A stretch of 64,000 nt of DNA from AWTP1-13 sp963770295 (lineage in GTDB: Bacteria > Pseudomonadota > Alphaproteobacteria > Rhizobiales > Hyphomicrobiaceae). Below, one piece after another: positions 26,706-34,896 of the stretch. Position 1 is the first letter of the stretch. Each line of letters starts with the position of its first letter. Below the pieces are notes generated by a model. That model searched no databases. It worked only from the letters and a program-made list of their open reading frames with translations, and was not told the DNA's origin. Location: contig CAVYPA010000025.1 of NCBI GenBank assembly GCA_963770295.1, positions 32,632 through 96,631 on the forward strand, given 5' to 3'. Both the position numbers and the translations under genes were made by a program.

Positions 26706-26708
26706 CTT

Positions 26709-27068
26709 CTACACCCCAGCACCGCAGCTGACCCAGGCCAACAGCCTCAGATCCCGCGCATCCGCATAAGAGCCGCCGGCGTCAAGCATGCGCGCGACAC
26801 GGTCCAGCTGATTGCTGGTGGCGTGCGCTGGGACGCCGAGCGGCGACGGCTCGTCCGCGTGGGCGGCAATGATCCACATGGTATGTACGTCGGGCCGGTT
26901 AACCTTCCATACTGCTGCAGCGTTGGTCGGTTTCGTCCCGCCCCGTGGTGTCGTTGGCAGCCAACCATTGAACGTGCGAGCCCCGGAATTGCTGTTCGCA
27001 GGCAGTGATACTGCTATGCGGAAAGCGCCAGTGCTATTGCAACGACAGGTCTTAAATTCATGACGCAT
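26709..27068 (-). CDS. Hypothetical protein, middle gene of a three-gene operon
   Basis: 119 residues from ATG 27068, which overlaps the end of the upstream gene (stop at 27058) by 11 bases, as in translationally coupled pairs. Contains TRPxTPRGGTKPTNAAAVWK-like and DVHTMWIIAAHADEPSPLGV segments, with ISWQLDRVARMLDAGG-type helix later (NQLDRVARMLDAGGSYADA). No membrane segment or recognised fold. Start could also lie at 27140, but coupling argues for 27068. Confidence 0.5.
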   Translation of the reverse strand: MRHEFKTCRCNSTGAFRIAVSLPANSNSGARTFNGWLPTTPRGGTKPTNAAAVWKVNRPDVHTMWIIAAHADEPSPLGVPAHATSNQLDRVARMLDAGGSYADARDLRLLAWVSCGAGV

Positions 27069-27375
27069 CGGTTCGCTGCTTCGCCGGAAAGAGATTGTCT
27101 GGCGTGCATTTGAGGCGCTCGATTGCCGCATCGATCTCATCCTCTTGAGCCCCGCTCACCATCTGATCAAACGCTTTACTGGCGTCCTCGCGTCTTTTTT
27201 CCTCGTTCTCAAGGTAGAGATCGATCTGATCAGCCCCGATATGGCAGGCGCGCTGCAGTTCGGCCGTGGTTGCTTGCGGGAAGCGCCTGCGCAGTTCAGC
27301 GATCGCCCCGTCACCATGCGTGCCAGAGGTCCAGATCAGCAGCAGCTCACGTGCGATGTCGATACTAGTTTTCAT
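27058..27375 (-). CDS. Small helical hypothetical protein, first gene of operon
   Basis: 105 residues from ATG 27375 (GAGG just upstream): MKTSIDIARELLLIWTSGTH, then GDGAIAELRRRFPQATTAEL QRACHIGADQIDLYLENEEK, ending KCTPDNLFPAKQRTDAS. The pattern of a helix-turn-helix-like repeat (IAELRRRFPQATTAELQRAC) is suggestive of DNA binding but not diagnostic. Heads the unit 27375-26304. Confidence 0.6.
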   Translation of the reverse strand: MKTSIDIARELLLIWTSGTHGDGAIAELRRRFPQATTAELQRACHIGADQIDLYLENEEKRREDASKAFDQMVSGAQEDEIDAAIERLKCTPDNLFPAKQRTDAS

Positions 27376-27577
27376 CGGCCTCACACCTCATTGCGTTTCG
27401 CCTCGACGTGCTCCTCCGGAGGACCTGGATCACCATGTCCATTGATATGCATTAAGCAAGCGCCGCCCTGCGGATGCTACCAACATCCACAAGGCCGCTA
27501 ACCCCAACTACGAGGGCAACGTATTGAGCCTACAGAGTGCCTCACACACGCGACGCCGATTTAAACCGCATTCGCTA

Positions 27578-27718
27578 ATGGCGCATATCGAGACCACGCC
27601 ATGGACCAACCTTCCCGCTGTTATCCCCTCGAATGACGTCGCGCTGCCGCCCGACTTGGTCAGATGGTCCCGCGACTTCGCCCACGCAGTCGCTCCCCGG
27701 CGGACGCAGCACATCTAA
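27578..27718 (+). CDS. Short hypothetical protein
   Basis: 46 residues, MAHIETTPWTNLPAVIPSND then VALPPDLVRWSRDFAHAV. Composition looks natural, but no clear ribosome-binding site and no known family. An upstream start at 27524 adds 18 basic residues that look less protein-like. Confidence 0.3.
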   Translation: MAHIETTPWTNLPAVIPSNDVALPPDLVRWSRDFAHAVAPRRTQHI

Positions 27719-27806
27719 TGGGCGTTAGTGGGCGGATTTTAAAGGGTCGTGGCTGGGAAAGGCCTGGCACCGCTTCCGGCGGATCCGTGCCGCGCGCCAG
27801 GTATGT

Positions 27807-28157
27807 TTAGGATGCGTGGTTTGGCAGCATCGAAATCAGCATTTGCTCGACTTCAGCAACCGTCGCCGCGAAGCGCTCGGCGGCGCCAGGATCGCTGTTA
27901 ATGTCGGGATGGCGGCCGGCGGCGGGTAGGGTGTCCAGTTTTGCGGCTTCCTCGAGACTGGCAAGAAAGTCACGACGCATCCGCAATGCACTGAGCTTGG
28001 CTTCAAATCTCGTCAGGAATGAATTCCACTGGACACACTTTTCGGTGCCGGCCTGCAGGCGCAGGGCGACGTGCAGCTGCAAAAATTCAAGACGCCGCTC
28101 TCAGTGCTCAAGCATGCTGGAGGCACGCTCGATCGTGGCTTTCCGTGGTCCCGCCAT
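27807..28157 (-). pseudogene. Hypothetical helical protein with an in-frame TGA
   Basis: ATG 28157 opens MAGPRKATIERASSMLEH, followed by TGA at 28101-28103, then in the same frame ERRLEFLQLHVALRLQAGTE, KCVQWNSFLTRFEAKLSALR, MRRDFLASLEEAAKLDTLPA and a stop at 27807. The upstream 18 codons join naturally to the rest, so the TGA is a single nonsense change in a 116-codon gene. No named domain; largely alpha-helical. Confidence 0.65.
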
Positions 28158-28472
28158 GGCACTTATCCACAGAATATCCACAGGTACCATCCCATAGGCT
28201 TGACAATCTGTCGAGGCGCCACGATTGGTGCGACCATCCGCGTTTCGGCGCGCGAGCTTTCCTTGGGTTGAGGGTTTCGCTCAGAGCATGGGCGGCACTG
28301 CCCGTGGCGCTGGCTCCACGCCCCGTATTTGTACGTCCCTTCAGGAAGCTGAAATGTTGGGCGCGTGGCTTCTGAGTCGGTCGGTCTTGTCCCCGACTGA
28401 GACCGCCGGATCAACTACGCCCTAGGCCCCCCGGCGGCCTGGTCCCTTAGAGACGAACTCATCGGGTTCACA

Positions 28473-28523
28473 TGCTATTGTGCAATCGGCTCGCCCCCAC
28501 ACGCCAGCCAATCGCAGGGGCGC
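28473..28523 (-). repeat. Twin hairpin module, partial copy 4 (opposite strand)
   Basis: Read on the minus strand: GGCGCC, CTGCGATT, GGCTGGCGTGTGGGGGCGAG, CCGATTGCACAATAGC. This matches copy 3 (GCTCGCTGGTGTGG, GCGAGCCGGTTGCACAATAA) including the bases after the hairpin. Hairpin A is degraded. Confidence 0.55.
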
Positions 28524-28639
28524 CTTAACCCCGCAAAAGTTTGGCTTCCTTATTCTCGGCAATTCATTCTTCGAAGGCGGGAACCCAGGAGAATCGCACC
28601 GATCCGGTGTCATGTGCTGGATCGTGCCTGCGGTCCCGG

Positions 28640-28911
28640 TCACGGTATCTGGATTACCTCGATGCCGGCCCTCCGAGCCTTGAGAACCTTGTCGGCGGTA
28701 CCGCGACCGCGGGAAAGGCAACCACCAGATTCGGCCTTGTGATCGTCGAGCACCTTCTGATTGCGGATCGGTCCGGCGGATCTGCCATATTTTCCCAGTT
28801 GGCGTACTCGGTGACCAGCTGACAGGACCGCTGAATGCAGGTCCACTCTCCCGCAAATGTGTCCGCGCCGACGGCGCCCCCTTCAATGATTGTTAGAACC
28901 CCATGCTCCAT
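28640..28911 (-). pseudogene. DUF2493 (YspA-like, SLOG superfamily) remnant
   Basis: From ATG 28911: MEHGVLTIIEGGAVGADTFA GEW is the nucleotide-binding GGAxGAD signature of DUF2493. It continues NWE, then in a second frame KYGRSAGPIRNQKVLDD, in a third RPNLVVAFP, and back RGRGTADKVLKARRAGIEVI QIP to the stop at 28640. Two or three frameshifts and a missing N-terminal strand make it a pseudogene. It overlaps the end of the coiled-coil gene (28883). Confidence 0.7.
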
Positions 28912-29263
28912 TGGGTAGCTCATCGCTAAGGTTGGCCGCTGCTTGACGCCAGCCGCCAGTGCGGCTGATTGGCAGGCTGGCTTCGTAATTCGGTAAGTTA
29001 AGCGGGGCGTTCTCCAGCGACGCAGCTGGCGCCCGCGGCTGCGGCAAAGCACCCATGCGCGCCGCCAGGGCATGCAATTCTTTCAAGATACTTTCACGCC
29101 TCAACTCGTGCTCAAGAGCAACATTGCGCACAGCCTGCAGTAGCTTCTCGTCGGCACGCTTCAAGGCTTGCCCCAAGGCATTGACCACGTCTTGTTCTCT
29201 GCGAGCTAGCTCGTGCATGCGAATGCGCATTTCCTCGATCTGCTCGACGAGCGTCAATGTCAT
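28883..29263 (-). CDS. Coiled-coil hypothetical protein, copy 2
   Basis: 126 residues, MTLTLVEQIEEMRIRMHELA followed by ALGQALKRADEKLLQAVRNV and RRESILKELHALAARMGALP. Clear paralogue of the protein at 22853-23200, keeping the helical part better than the tail (here TGGWRQAAANLSDELPNGAW). Both lie in minus-strand runs that end at similar short hairpins, so a larger segment was probably duplicated. Function unknown. Confidence 0.75.
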   Translation of the reverse strand: MTLTLVEQIEEMRIRMHELARREQDVVNALGQALKRADEKLLQAVRNVALEHELRRESILKELHALAARMGALPQPRAPAASLENAPLNLPNYEASLPISRTGGWRQAAANLSDELPNGAWGSNNH

Positions 29264-29329
29264 CTCTGGCCTTTCTCTGTTGTGCTCCGCGCACTTGCTG
29301 GACGAGCGCCCGTCTCCGAAGCTTTGATT

Positions 29330-29570
29330 CTAGCCTTTTCGGCTTGGGACATTTCCGAGTGGCGAACGCCGCTTCTCGTATGCCTCAATTACATCGACAA
29401 TCGCCACCAATTCGCCCTCTACGGGTGAGCCTTCCATACGGCGGCCAAGTCATCAGCGCGCCTATCCAGGAGTGCGTGCATTGCGTCGGTCCTACCGGCG
29501 AGACGTGCAACCACTTTGGTGGATTTCGTCTTTTGCGCCCGCGAGCCGAATTCCTACATCTTTCTGACAG
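29330..29570 (-). pseudogene. Small hypothetical protein, copy 2, broken
   Basis: GRTDAMHALLDRRADDLAAV in one frame continues as MEGSPVEGELVAIVDVIEAY EKRRSPLGNVPSRKG in the next, ending at 29330. It matches the intact gene at 24885-25091 around ADAMHALL and EGSPEE. The N-terminal third is not readable. One frameshift near 29445. Confidence 0.5.
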
Positions 29571-29635
29571 CCGATGTCGTGCTGGTGTCCATGGGTATGC
29601 TCCCCGTGATCCCGGGATAGGAAAGGCACGCTAGG

Positions 29636-29755
29636 ATGATTCGCGGCTTTGGATCGCCGTGGCTCCAAGAGTTATCCAGCTACATGCGTGAGAAAGCGAG
29701 CGCAGCCCGTGCCAGTGGCAGGGGCCACGACTTGCCCGAGTGGATCTCGTCTTGA
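29636..29755 (+). CDS. Very short hypothetical frame
   Basis: 39 residues: MIRGFGSPWLQELSSYMREK ASAARASGRGHDLPEWISS. Protein-like composition, a GGAAAGG about eleven bases upstream, no known family. The rest of 29570-30140 shows nothing recognisable. Confidence 0.25.
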   Translation: MIRGFGSPWLQELSSYMREKASAARASGRGHDLPEWISS

Positions 29756-30142
29756 GTCGGCGGCCGGCCAAGGGCACGAGCTCCGGCCGCCGGTAAATCT
29801 GCCCTATCGTCGGTATCGATCGCTGGCACAACATCCGGCGAAGGCGCTGCGTGCGTCGCCGCAGGAAGGTGAAACGAACTAGCGACGGCCTTGGCTCGTC
29901 GGCGCTGCAAGCGGGGGCAGTCATTCAGACAAGCCCGCCTTTCGTAGAGCATTTGCATGTTCAGCGTGCCGGTATGGCCCAGTACATCGTGGAGAAACTT
30001 GAAAATTCGCAGCGCAGGTCAATCTCAAGTAATCCCCAGTATGGCAGCGGCCTGCGGCGACAGCGAGCTGTGTTCCCTCGATACGACCGCTCTCGCCCGC
30101 CATCCCTCATCCGAGACGAAAAAACGGATTCGCAGAGCTAGC

Positions 30143-30289
30143 AGCCCATTAGAAGGGCCGAACCGTCGGTGCGGGGTGTGACAGTCTCTTGCCCTCGCGC
30201 ACAGTTAGGCTCAGGCTTGCAATCGTGTGTGGGCTGCGTTGTTCAGTCTCTGACAACCCGCGCTGGCTATTGCGCCTTTGAGAAGCAGT
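30143..30289. repeat. Second dispersed repeat, copy 1
   Basis: About 147 bases sharing long blocks with 34086-34239: CCGTCGGTGCGGGGTGTGAC, TGTGGGCTGCGTTGTTC, CTCTGACAACC and TTTGAGAAGC. The spacing between the first two blocks differs (about 55 against 65 bases). No reading frame is shared. Sits about 320 bases upstream of the CHAT gene start. Confidence 0.75.
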
Positions 30290-30607
30290 GTCGCGGTTGA
30301 GCGCGGCGGAACATTGGCCACAGCTCACTGACGGTCGTTATCAGGTTGTCGTCAGATTTCAGGCTGACTGTTGCCTCAGGAAGACAGCATTTGTCCCAAC
30401 TTCTTCGTACAACATAGACATTGGCTGAGACGAAAAATCTGCTGCAGGCGCTTCGCGGAAATGGCCCATCGCGCCGTTGGTGGGCTCATCCGGGTCGGCC
30501 TAATGCCCGAGACCGGAGCCGCGCGGCATAACCTCAATGTCTCGCGACTCTGCTGCAAACTCTCCTCTAGTACGAATACCCCGCACGCCGCTGGAGCGCG
30601 CCGCTCG

Positions 30608-33166
30608 ATGTCACTTGGACTTGTCGTTCTGGCAGCCGCTGTTTTCTTTGTGCTGGTAGTAGCGGCTCGCCCTTTGTGGGACATCAGGCGACAGCTTTGG
30701 AGCACATTGGACTGGCGAGACCTGACCATGCTGGGGCTTGCAGTGTTTGCCATCCTGCTTCCGGTGGCCGTGTTTATGATTGCGTTGCCCTACGTTTCCT
30801 GGTTGGAGAACATCATTCCAAAATCTCTGGTGCCTGACGATCGGCCCATTGTTTCCAATCAAGCCAATGATGGCCAGAACCTCAATCATCGGGGCGAGCT
30901 TTACCGCTCCCAAGGTCGCTACATGGAGGCCGAGGCCATGTTCAAACAAGCGTTGGCAATCGTTGAAAAAGCAGGCGGTCTCACTCACCCAGATGTCAGC
31001 AAACCACTTAGTAGCCTAGCCCAGCTGTATTTTGACCAGGGTCGCTATGTAGAGGCGGAGGCGCTTTATGAGCGCGCGCTCGCCATCCGCGAAGCGGCGC
31101 TTGGTCGCTACGATCCATCTGTCAGCGTTGTTCTCATCAATCTTGCGGATCTGTATCGAATTCAAGGCCGCTACGCCGAGGCCGAGCCGCTTTACCGACG
31201 TGCCCTTACGATCCATGAGTTTGCATTCGGTCCCGATCACCCAAGCTATGGCACCACGCTCAATAATTTCGCCCTGGTGCTTTGCGCTCAGGGCCGGCTT
31301 GCTGAAGCTGAGCCGCTGTTCAAACGCTCTTTGGCAAGTCAAGGATGGCTCGACGTCGCGGTCTGCCTAAATAACTTGGCGGGCCTGTATAACGCTCAAG
31401 GACGCTATGCGGAAGCGGAGCCTCTTTATAAACGCTCACTCGCGGCGCTTGACAACGTAGTCGATCGACTTTTGTCGTCGCAAGGCAACAACGCAACCAC
31501 AGCCGGCCAGATATTCCAGACAGCGCAGCAGGCATTAGCTGCGGAGGCGGGAGCATCGTTTGCGGAAATAGCCGCACATGGGCTCAAGGCCGATCTGCGA
31601 ATTACAGCCCTCTATCCGGGGCTGCAGAACCCCACCGGTGAATGGCAGAATTGGGATGGCGCCGATGCGGGAAACGCAGATCGCATTGCCGAGAATGATA
31701 AGGCCCCTGAAATCGAGCAGCGCCAAAAGTCCCACGCCCCTCTGTTGGCTGCCATCAGCCATCCTGAGCCCCTCAGTCTAGCGCAAGTTCAAGCTGATCT
31801 TCGTTCTGATGAGGCGCTGGTCCTGTACCTCGCCAGGCCCGAGCGTAACGCCACCCTGGCGTGGGTCGTCACCAAAACCGATGTCCGCTGGCGGCGAAGC
31901 GACTTGAGCACCAAAGCTCTAACTGAGAGCGTAAGAGCCCTGCGCTGTGGCCTCGATCAGATGTTGTGGAAGGATGCACAGTCGGCTGACAAATGTCATG
32001 AGCTCCTGCAATTCTCGCCGGGTGGAGGACGAGTCGATGAGCAGATAGCGGAAATCCTTCCCTTCAACCTCGCTCGCGCGCACGATCTCTACCGGGCTTT
32101 GCTGGCTCCATTCCGAGACATCATCAAAGACAAGAACCTGTTGATCGTAGCATCGCGTTCGCTGAGTAGCCTGCCTTTCAATGTGCTTGTAACCGAGCCT
32201 CCAAAGACCGCCATCCTGAGCAGCCTTGATCAATACCGCGATGTTCCCTGGCTCGGCATACAGCATCCGATCACCGTGCTCCCCTCTCTCAACACCCTAA
32301 GGCTGCGCCAGAGAGGCAAGACGAGCCTCGCCTCAAGAGCCTACCTCGGGATCGGGAATCCCCTTCTTGAGGGGCAGCAGGATCACCCGGAGTGGGGGTG
32401 GTACTACAAGAAGCAAGCACGAGTTTCTCGGGACCAGCAGCATTGCCCCGAGGCAGAGGTGGGGCACCGGACAATAGTTGCTAGCCGACCGGTGATGCGC
32501 CGTAGCAGGGACTATTCCAAAGTTGACGGGATCCGCACATGGGACCCATTGCCCGAGACCACCGACCTACTCTGCGAGGTCGGTCACCGTCTCAATGCTT
32601 CCAAGAGCGACATCCTGCTCGGGTCGCAGGCGAGTGAAAGTGTGCTCAAAGCCCTCTCCCGAGCAGGTCGCCTCGCCCAGTATCGCATCCTCTTTTTTGG
32701 CACCCATTGTGCGCTGACTGGCCAGGTGCAGGGCGTGGCTGAACCGGGCCTCGTGCTCACGCCTCAACAAGCGGGCACGACAAATTCCGGGAAACTGGAT
32801 CGAGACGACGGCTTCCTCACAGTCGACGCAATCAAGGCTCTCAAGCTCGATGCCGATTGGGTCGCACTCTCACCTTGCAGCACTGGTGGAAGCCGAGAAA
32901 ACGCAGATACCTTGTCAGGCCTCGCCGTCGCATTTTTCCACGCTGGGGCTCGGGCGTTGCTGATCCCATACTGGGAGGTCGGTTTCGAAGCCACCGTTAA
33001 ACTCACAACTGGTGCCTTCGCAGAACTGAACGCTAATCCTGCGATTGGCCAGGCTGAAGCGATGCGCAACTCTATGCGCAAAGTCTTGATGCACGGTTCG
33101 CTGCTCGAGGCGCATCCCTCACAGTGGGCTCCGTTCGTCATTGTAGGCAACGGTGCAGCGAACTGA
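30608..33166 (+). CDS. Membrane-anchored TPR-CHAT protease-like protein
   Basis: 852 residues from ATG 30608; the frame is open back to 30371 but that part does not look like protein. Residues about 2-22 (LGLVVLAAAVFFVLVVA) and 37-60 (MLGLAVFAILLPVAVFMIAL) are two membrane helices. Five TPRs follow (about 95-285), e.g. LSSLAQLYFDQGRYVEAEAL and LNNLAGLYNAQGRYAEAEPL. The C-terminal half is a CHAT domain: His about 700 in ILFFGTHCALTG and Cys about 757 in WVALSPCSTGG form the caspase-like dyad, followed by ADTLSGLAVAFFHAGARALL and WAPFVIVGNG. CHAT proteases with TPRs act in bacterial immunity and regulated proteolysis; the target here is unknown and no gasdermin-like gene is visible beside it. 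The gene is intact although its surroundings are degenerate. Confidence 0.9.
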   Translation: MSLGLVVLAAAVFFVLVVAARPLWDIRRQLWSTLDWRDLTMLGLAVFAILLPVAVFMIALPYVSWLENIIPKSLVPDDRPIVSNQANDGQNLNHRGELYRSQGRYMEAEAMFKQALAIVEKAGGLTHPDVSKPLSSLAQLYFDQGRYVEAEALYERALAIREAALGRYDPSVSVVLINLADLYRIQGRYAEAEPLYRRALTIHEFAFGPDHPSYGTTLNNFALVLCAQGRLAEAEPLFKRSLASQGWLDVAVCLNNLAGLYNAQGRYAEAEPLYKRSLAALDNVVDRLLSSQGNNATTAGQIFQTAQQALAAEAGASFAEIAAHGLKADLRITALYPGLQNPTGEWQNWDGADAGNADRIAENDKAPEIEQRQKSHAPLLAAISHPEPLSLAQVQADLRSDEALVLYLARPERNATLAWVVTKTDVRWRRSDLSTKALTESVRALRCGLDQMLWKDAQSADKCHELLQFSPGGGRVDEQIAEILPFNLARAHDLYRALLAPFRDIIKDKNLLIVASRSLSSLPFNVLVTEPPKTAILSSLDQYRDVPWLGIQHPITVLPSLNTLRLRQRGKTSLASRAYLGIGNPLLEGQQDHPEWGWYYKKQARVSRDQQHCPEAEVGHRTIVASRPVMRRSRDYSKVDGIRTWDPLPETTDLLCEVGHRLNASKSDILLGSQASESVLKALSRAGRLAQYRILFFGTHCALTGQVQGVAEPGLVLTPQQAGTTNSGKLDRDDGFLTVDAIKALKLDADWVALSPCSTGGSRENADTLSGLAVAFFHAGARALLIPYWEVGFEATVKLTTGAFAELNANPAIGQAEAMRNSMRKVLMHGSLLEAHPSQWAPFVIVGNGAAN

Positions 33167-33908
33167 CAACCAGCGGGCACGAGCCTACTTGCTGCAGTCA
33201 GGTGCCGAAAACCTAATTAAGCTGTCCAGATAAGGCCGTGCTTTTTCCCGCGTTGTTGGACCGTCTTCTTGTGGGGCGGGCTCCCGGGTTCAACATTTGG
33301 TTGGGGCGTGGTGGGGCGTGGCAGAACGACAGAACACATGGGCGTTGGCGTCAAACGAGAGCCAATGCGGTCCTGGTGCGTAGGGACTCCAAGGTTTGCG
33401 CGAGATTTTTGGCGCTTCACGGGCGCACGTCTGCTGATCTCTGTCGGGCGAATTAGAAATCACGCCAATCGGTAGCTTGACTGCGTATTCAGGATACGCT
33501 CAGGGCCGTCAGATTTTCTGGCCCGACGAAATCGGCGCCGGCCTCGAGCGGGCTCGCCGGCCGCGGTTGCCGAGAAGAAAACTGCTCCCGTTGCAGCGGC
33601 TTCCCAGAAGGATGCCGGCGGCAATCAGTCCGGGAGAGCTCATCGGCAAATTTTGCGGAGAGCTGTCGGCCACGTTGACCGCCGCGCCTAAGTCGGCGCT
33701 GGCATGGGCGGAGGCTCGGCATCTTGAGGCCATCGAGGCCAAGTTGAACCAGCTGCAGGCAACAGCGGGCAAAGCCGAGGACCGATCGCGCATGGAACGA
33801 TGGCGCAGGTGCACAGGCTAGAGACTCGCATTGACACATTGGCTCTCAGGATGACCCGAGCCCACCCGTCCGCTACGGCTATAGCGAGACAATCTGGGTG
33901 AGAACACG
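33167..33908. other. Stretch with only doubtful frames
   Basis: A plus-strand frame at 33477-33821 includes ISPGELIGKFCGELSATLTA and AEARHLEAIEAKLNQLQATA, which looks like part of a helical protein, but its first 40 codons are poor and there is no family match. Otherwise nothing recognisable. Confidence 0.35.
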
Positions 33909-34046
33909 GTGTCTCACCTGTTGTCGGCGCCCAGCTACGACGTCGAATTGATCTGGATTCAGCCCGACGGGAGCGTGCTGAACAGTGACGGCGACCCGGT
34001 TGTGCGCCGGCCGGCGTTATCTTGCCGGTTTGGGGAGCGGGGTTGA
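33909..34046 (+). CDS. Short hypothetical protein before a terminator
   Basis: 45 residues from GTG 33909: HLLSAPSYDVELIWIQPDGS VLNSDGDPVVRRPAL. Strand-rich, natural composition. A strong hairpin terminator begins 15 bases after its stop, which supports that a transcript ends here. Could be the tail of a longer lost gene. Confidence 0.4.
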   Translation: MSHLLSAPSYDVELIWIQPDGSVLNSDGDPVVRRPALSCRFGERG

Positions 34047-34060
34047 TGGTGAGCGAACGA

Positions 34061-34094
34061 TAACGGGCTCCCAGCATTGCCCAGGAGCCCGTTA
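34061..34094 (+). terminator. Strong hairpin terminator
   Basis: Perfect 11-bp stem TAACGGGCTCC / GGAGCCCGTTA with a 12-base loop. No long T run follows. Its right arm overlaps the start of the dispersed repeat at 34086. Confidence 0.6.
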
Positions 34095-34239
34095 GAAGCC
34101 GAAACCGTCGGTGCGGGGTGTGACAGCCTCTCGCCTCCGCACGCAAGAAAGCCCATGCTCGAAAGGAAGGCAACCGTCTGTGGGCTGCGTTGTTCTGCCT
34201 CTGACAACCGGTGCTTGCTACTGCGCTTTTGAGAAGCGG
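34086..34239. repeat. Second dispersed repeat, copy 2
   Basis: Counterpart of 30143-30289 in the same orientation, including GTCGGTGCGGGGTGTGACAG and GTGGGCTGCGTTGTTC. The two copies flank the CHAT gene at a distance of 3.9 kb. Confidence 0.75.
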
Positions 34240-34426
34240 TTGCAAACGATCGCCTGACACTCCATCTGGAGGACGCAGTAGGTGAGGGGGTGCCGCGGGT
34301 TCGCGGACATTGCGGCTGCTCTCTTGTCTGCATTCACTTTCAGGGTTCCGGAGGAGAGATGCTCGTGCTTCGACAGAGACGCACTGACGAGCTTGCGCTC
34401 ACAACTGAGGTGACCGGCCGCAATAA

Positions 34427-34624
34427 TTAGCGGATCCAGTCGGCGATGATGCCGAGCATGATGAGGATGTTAGCCAGCAAAAGGGCGACGAGCCGAAGGT
34501 CCTGGCACGAGTGGAGTATGCTCTGACGTAGAATGTTATCCGAGACGTCCTGCCACCTTCCGATCGTCACCGCAGTTTGCGTTACTAGCGTGGAAGCACG
34601 AAAGTGCCAGCAAGACGCCTGCAT
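34427..34624 (-). CDS. Possible small membrane protein
   Basis: 65 codons; only the C-terminal part DNILRQSILHSCQDLRLVAL LLANILIMLGIIADWIR looks like protein, with one membrane helix (about 48-63). The true start may be further in. No known family. Confidence 0.3.
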   Translation of the reverse strand: MQASCWHFRASTLVTQTAVTIGRWQDVSDNILRQSILHSCQDLRLVALLLANILIMLGIIADWIR

Positions 34625-34710
34625 TGCGGTGAACCCAACCGCCCAAAACTGGGTGAAGGTTGAAATGCGACGGCTGGCGCCAAACGAGCGTAAGACCTAC
34701 TGGGTCCAGC

Positions 34711-34896
34711 ATGCAACCAGATCAGCGCCAATTGACGCTGCCAAAGGGTAGCTGGGTCGTCGTTATGACAAGCGTAGGCAGAGAGGCGATAAGGGCTCAG
34801 CGACTCATCGATGCATCATCCGGCCCAGCCGAGCGCGTTCTGGCAGTCCAAGCGCGGGCCCTTGTGCGGCACCTAAGCCGCGGGCCTCAGTTGTAG
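34711..34896 (+). CDS. Small hypothetical protein
   Basis: 61 residues from ATG 34711: LTLPKGSWVVVMTSVGREAI RAQRLIDASSGPAERVLAVQ ARALVRHLSRGPQL. Ends a few bases into the convergent gene at 34887. Strand followed by helices; no known domain. Confidence 0.4.
   Translation: MQPDQRQLTLPKGSWVVVMTSVGREAIRAQRLIDASSGPAERVLAVQARALVRHLSRGPQL

Noticed and set aside
28160..28182. TTATCCACA followed by ATATCCACA, resembling DnaA boxes
   Set aside because: Only one exact and one weak box, no AT-rich unwinding region or replication gene nearby; also lies over a gene start.
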